The notes beneath the pieces are model-generated. The model worked only from the letters and a program-made list of their open reading frames with translations, was not told the DNA's origin and did not search any database. This document shows positions 5,996 to 8,152 of a stretch of 8,152 bases of DNA, in pieces. Origin of the DNA: Planctomycetota bacterium (GTDB lineage Bacteria > Planctomycetota > GCA-002687715 > DRQF01); assembly GCA_024275615.1 (NCBI GenBank), contig JAJRYU010000403.1, positions 1 through 8,152 of the forward strand. The letters run 5' to 3'. A program made the translations under genes and the position numbers. Every line of letters begins with the position of its first letter. Within the stretch, counting starts at the first letter, position 1.

Positions 5996-6898
5996 TTAAA
6001 CCTCCCCGATGGCCTCCGTGAGCGCGCGGTCAAGCACCACAAACGTCTCCGGAGTCAGTGACTCGGCACGTTCTTGGCCAGTCAATTCGAGTTTCTCAAG
6101 CATCTCATCCAAGACTTCAGGCTTAATGGGACCACCCATGACGGCGGGCAGTTTCCGCAAGATACTGCGAATCGTCTTGCGCCGTTCAGAAAACAGGAAC
6201 CTGACCAACGGATAAGCACGCAACACCGTCGGCGGATCGACCCGTTTGGTCTTGATGCAGACAATGGCCGAATCCACCGTCGGTTTCGGCCAAAAAACGT
6301 CGGCTGGAAGTGTGCGATCGATGGAGACGTCGGCCAAGAGCTGCACCAAGATAGACAAAGGCGAGTAGTCCTTTGTGCCGGGTTTGGCCGCCAAGCCCAC
6401 TGCCAGTTCTTTCTGCACCATGAGCACCATCAACTCTGGAGCACCATAGCGAACCAGCAAGGACGTCAGGAATGGCGTCGAGATGTTGTAGGGTAAGTTA
6501 GCAATGACTTTGAAATGTTTGATCTCCGGGGAGACCAAGGCGACGTCGACTTTCTCGCAAACGTCCGGATTGAGTTGGCTTTTTGTTTCCATGATATCGC
6601 CATGGACTAGCCGGATGTTGGGTTCCACCCCCAAGAGGTCCCGGACAAGGGAAAACAAGCCCGAGTCAATCTCGACCGTCACGACAAAGCCAGACTCTTG
6701 AGCAAGCCTGTGGGTCAACGTGCCGGCCCCCGTGCCAATCTCAAGTACGAAGTCCGACGTTTCAAGCTCCGCCAAACGCAAGATGACGTCAAGCACCTTC
6801 GGCTCAACCAGAAAGTTCTGGCCATAACGCTTGTTTGGAGACAAACCACGCTCATTGAGAAGAGCACGAAGTTGAGAAGGGGTTTCAGGCACCTGCAT
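5996..6898 (-). CDS. rsmA: 16S rRNA (adenine1518-N6/adenine1519-N6)-dimethyltransferase RsmA (KsgA)
   Basis: A 300-residue S-adenosylmethionine-dependent enzyme that dimethylates two adjacent adenines in the 3'-terminal hairpin of 16S rRNA late in small-subunit assembly. Family blocks appear in order: KRYGQNFL at 23-30, the SAM-binding loop EIGTGAG at 53-59, acidic VEID at 75-78, GD at 100-101, catalytic NLPYNIS at 134-140, VQKE at 161-164, and FWPKPTVDSA at 202-211. The C-terminal domain contains FSERRKTIRSIL at 236-247. All are typical and the length is slightly above average. A short insert around 102-129 lengthens the loop before the NLPY motif. The ATG lies 8 bases after the stop of the SUMF1-like gene. 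The nearest SD-like bases are about 14 bases upstream, inside that gene, so translational coupling is likely. It is cytoplasmic and probably co-transcribed with dnaG, 46 bases downstream. In other bacteria, loss of this enzyme gives kasugamycin resistance. Confidence 0.97.
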   Translation of the reverse strand: MQVPETPSQLRALLNERGLSPNKRYGQNFLVEPKVLDVILRLAELETSDFVLEIGTGAGTLTHRLAQESGFVVTVEIDSGLFSLVRDLLGVEPNIRLVHGDIMETKSQLNPDVCEKVDVALVSPEIKHFKVIANLPYNISTPFLTSLLVRYGAPELMVLMVQKELAVGLAAKPGTKDYSPLSILVQLLADVSIDRTLPADVFWPKPTVDSAIVCIKTKRVDPPTVLRAYPLVRFLFSERRKTIRSILRKLPAVMGGPIKPEVLDEMLEKLELTGQERAESLTPETFVVLDRALTEAIGEV

Positions 6899-6906
6899 GG
6901 GCTGCT

Positions 6907-7935
6907 TTACGATCCTTTGTTGATCCGTTTGATGAGGGTGTCAATTCTTTCGCACACCCGCTCGTCCTGACATGATTGTGACGCAGCCTGGAGATAGGGC
7001 AACGCTTTTGCGCCCAGATTGAGTAATTTCCTTGAAGCTGGGCGGGTTCGGCTCAGCCAACGCCAGGGGTCACGCCATGCCAGATCCCGAATCAAGGGAA
7101 TGACCAGCTCCTGAAAGTCGATTTCTGAGTCTGAAATAACGCAGCGAAATCCCAGGTCCCAGGCCCGAGACTGACGCCGACTTTCGAGTTTTTCCCAAAT
7201 GGCATTGGTTCCAGCCATTTCGGCGTTGAAGGCTGCACCTCGAACGATGCGGAGGTCATCGCCAACAACGCCCTTGAATCGATCACGATTGAAAGCCCCA
7301 TGGGGGTCTCCAGAGGTCCACTCCCAAACATTGCCAACCATGTCGTAGGTCCCTACTTGGCTGCGCCCGCGCTCGAAAAGTCCCACACGTGTCACCCGAG
7401 GATTGGCACCGATTTGGTCCCAGACATCTCCCGTATTGGCAGCAGCGATATAGGCTTCACCCCAGGGCAAGGCGGATTCCGCCGGTCCTTGGGCCGCTCG
7501 CTGCCATTCAAGATTGCTCGGCAACCTTTTGAACAAGCTCTGCGCATAAGCTTGAGCCTGAGAATAGGTTACCCAGCGAACCGGGTAGTCAGCGCCACGA
7601 TTTTTTTCGAACGATGGGTAGATGAGCTGAGCCGGAGGATTCTTGAGCCCATAAGACGCCCAATCGCCCTCAGTCACCTCAAACTGGTCAATCCAATAGC
7701 CGTCGAGTTCATAAGTCCGATTGTCGAACTTGAAATCTACGGGTTCGATGCCCTGGATATTCCGAATACGATAGACGCGAAACTGTCCCGGTTCCACGTG
7801 GACCATGTAAGAGCGGTCCGTCGGTTCAAGGCGAAAATCGGCTGGCTCACTGAGGGTCGCCCAAATGGCAACAACCACCATGAGACCGAGGGTCAGAAAA
7901 ACAATGTACTTAAAGAGTTTCTGCCCTGAGGCCAC
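6907..7935 (-). CDS. Membrane-anchored SUMF1/FGE-sulfatase-fold protein without catalytic cysteines, with C-terminal helical tail
   Basis: A 342-residue protein. Residues 9-28 form one hydrophobic helix after a short basic N-terminus, fitting a signal anchor with the rest outside the cytoplasm. Residues about 42-268 match the SUMF1 (formylglycine-generating enzyme) fold: LDGYWIDQFEVTEGDW at 77-92, PVRWVTYSQAQAY at 118-130, LPSNLEWQRAAQG at 138-150, LPWGE at 156-160, GTYDMVGNVWEWTSGD at 195-210, IVRGAAFN at 230-237 and LGFRC at 261-265. The segment between RGAAF and GFRC, where true FGEs carry two copper-binding cysteines, has none, so it probably does not make formylglycine. Such paralogs are common and serve as binding or structural modules. 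Residues about 272-342 are a helical extension; GAKALPYLQ at 308-316 and the following helix resemble one HEAT-like repeat and include C322 and C328. The start is GTG, two codons after the preceding gene's stop and without a clear SD, so coupling is likely. The partner is unknown. Confidence 0.85.
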   Translation of the reverse strand: MASGQKLFKYIVFLTLGLMVVVAIWATLSEPADFRLEPTDRSYMVHVEPGQFRVYRIRNIQGIEPVDFKFDNRTYELDGYWIDQFEVTEGDWASYGLKNPPAQLIYPSFEKNRGADYPVRWVTYSQAQAYAQSLFKRLPSNLEWQRAAQGPAESALPWGEAYIAAANTGDVWDQIGANPRVTRVGLFERGRSQVGTYDMVGNVWEWTSGDPHGAFNRDRFKGVVGDDLRIVRGAAFNAEMAGTNAIWEKLESRRQSRAWDLGFRCVISDSEIDFQELVIPLIRDLAWRDPWRWLSRTRPASRKLLNLGAKALPYLQAASQSCQDERVCERIDTLIKRINKGS

Positions 7936-7938
7936 GTG

Positions 7939-8152
7939 TTATTCGCCCAGAATGAGGATCTCAACCCGACGATTACGCCGACGGCCTTCGTCGGTGTCAT
8001 TGGTCGCCACCGGACGTTCCTTGCCGTAGCCAGCGAAAGACACGCGGTCTCGAGGAAAATCGCATTTTTCGGTGAGGAACCACGCCACTTGCAAGGAACG
8101 GGCACCTGACAGCTCCAAGTTACCCAAGGGGTACTTTGTGAGTTGCTTGACG
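7939..8152 (-). CDS. OmpA/MotB-family peptidoglycan-binding protein, C-terminal part (5' end outside window)
   Basis: The last 70 codons of a longer gene whose start lies beyond the right edge; the frame stays open to the edge, so the TTG at 8127 should not be taken as a start. The fragment is the C-terminal half of an OmpA-like domain: GNLELSGARSLQVAWFL at 10-26, then RVSFAGYGKERPVATNDTDE at 36-55, then NRRVEILIL at 60-68. R18 of the fragment matches the arginine that binds diaminopimelate in OmpA; the partner aspartate would lie upstream. The NLELSGAR wording is closer to MotB-type than to outer-membrane OmpA porins. Such domains anchor envelope proteins to peptidoglycan, for example motor stators, Pal-like lipoproteins or secretion parts. 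The N-terminal topology, which would decide between these, is not visible. The stop is followed by one codon and then the GTG of the SUMF1-like gene in the same frame, indicating one transcription unit. Confidence 0.88.
   Translation of the reverse strand, partial: VKQLTKYPLGNLELSGARSLQVAWFLTEKCDFPRDRVSFAGYGKERPVATNDTDEGRRRNRRVEILILGE

Noticed and set aside
7933..7941. The OmpA-type gene stops one codon before the SUMF1-like start in the same frame, suggesting stop-codon read-through or a split fusion gene.
   Set aside because: Both proteins are complete at this junction: the OmpA domain ends normally, and the next protein starts with a proper basic residue plus membrane anchor. A fusion would also reverse the expected topology of the second domain.
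7939..8127. A separate 62-residue gene starting at the TTG at 8127.
   Set aside because: The frame is open upstream to the window edge and the upstream codons continue the OmpA-like domain, so this is an internal codon of a longer gene.

Overview
The window is a gene-dense stretch of bacterial chromosome. All seven genes lie on the minus strand with gaps of 1 to 218 bases, so transcription runs from the right edge to the left edge. The content is core information processing (rsmA, dnaG, rpoD) flanked by envelope-type genes. Base composition looks moderate, about 50-55% GC by eye, and I see no insertion sequence, tRNA, rRNA or CRISPR array. The best guess at the host is the Planctomycetota or a neighbouring lineage. 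This rests on the wording of the RpoD protein, such as the DPVRMYLTQMGEIPLLTR block in region 1.2, the PVSLDRPVGDSEDSYFGEFI block in region 3 and the GDGYTYTLEEVGRIFKVTRE block in region 4. It is also supported by a coiled-coil C4 zinc-ribbon gene next to rpoD and by a membrane-anchored SUMF1-type protein. This is recognition from memory, not a search.

Layout in order of transcription: (1) 8152-7939, the C-terminal end of an OmpA/MotB-family peptidoglycan-binding protein, cut by the window edge. (2) 7935-6907, a membrane-anchored SUMF1/FGE-sulfatase-fold protein without the catalytic cysteines, with a helical tail. (3) 6898-5996, rsmA (ksgA), the 16S rRNA dimethyladenosine methyltransferase. 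(4) 5949-4030, dnaG primase with an unusual acidic C-terminal tail. (5) A 218-base spacer with a long hairpin directly behind dnaG, then a promoter-like sequence and a leader. (6) 3811-2168, rpoD, the primary sigma factor. (7) A textbook intrinsic terminator at 2159-2132. (8) 2110-1370, a coiled-coil protein with a C4 zinc ribbon. (9) 1370-24, a PaaK/CapK-type adenylate-forming enzyme whose start codon overlaps the preceding stop.

The core is a variant of the macromolecular-synthesis operon, which in E. coli is rpsU-dnaG-rpoD. Here rsmA rather than rpsU precedes dnaG, so ribosome maturation, replication priming and transcription initiation are linked. The spacer between dnaG and rpoD probably separates their expression. 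The terminator after rpoD leaves almost no room for a separate promoter for the last two genes, so they probably depend on read-through.

I do not see a clearly new biological system. The points most worth a second look are an SSB-like tip on DnaG, the terminator squeezed between rpoD and the zinc-ribbon gene, the dnaG-rpoD hairpin, and the SUMF1-like protein without its cysteines beside an OmpA-type protein.
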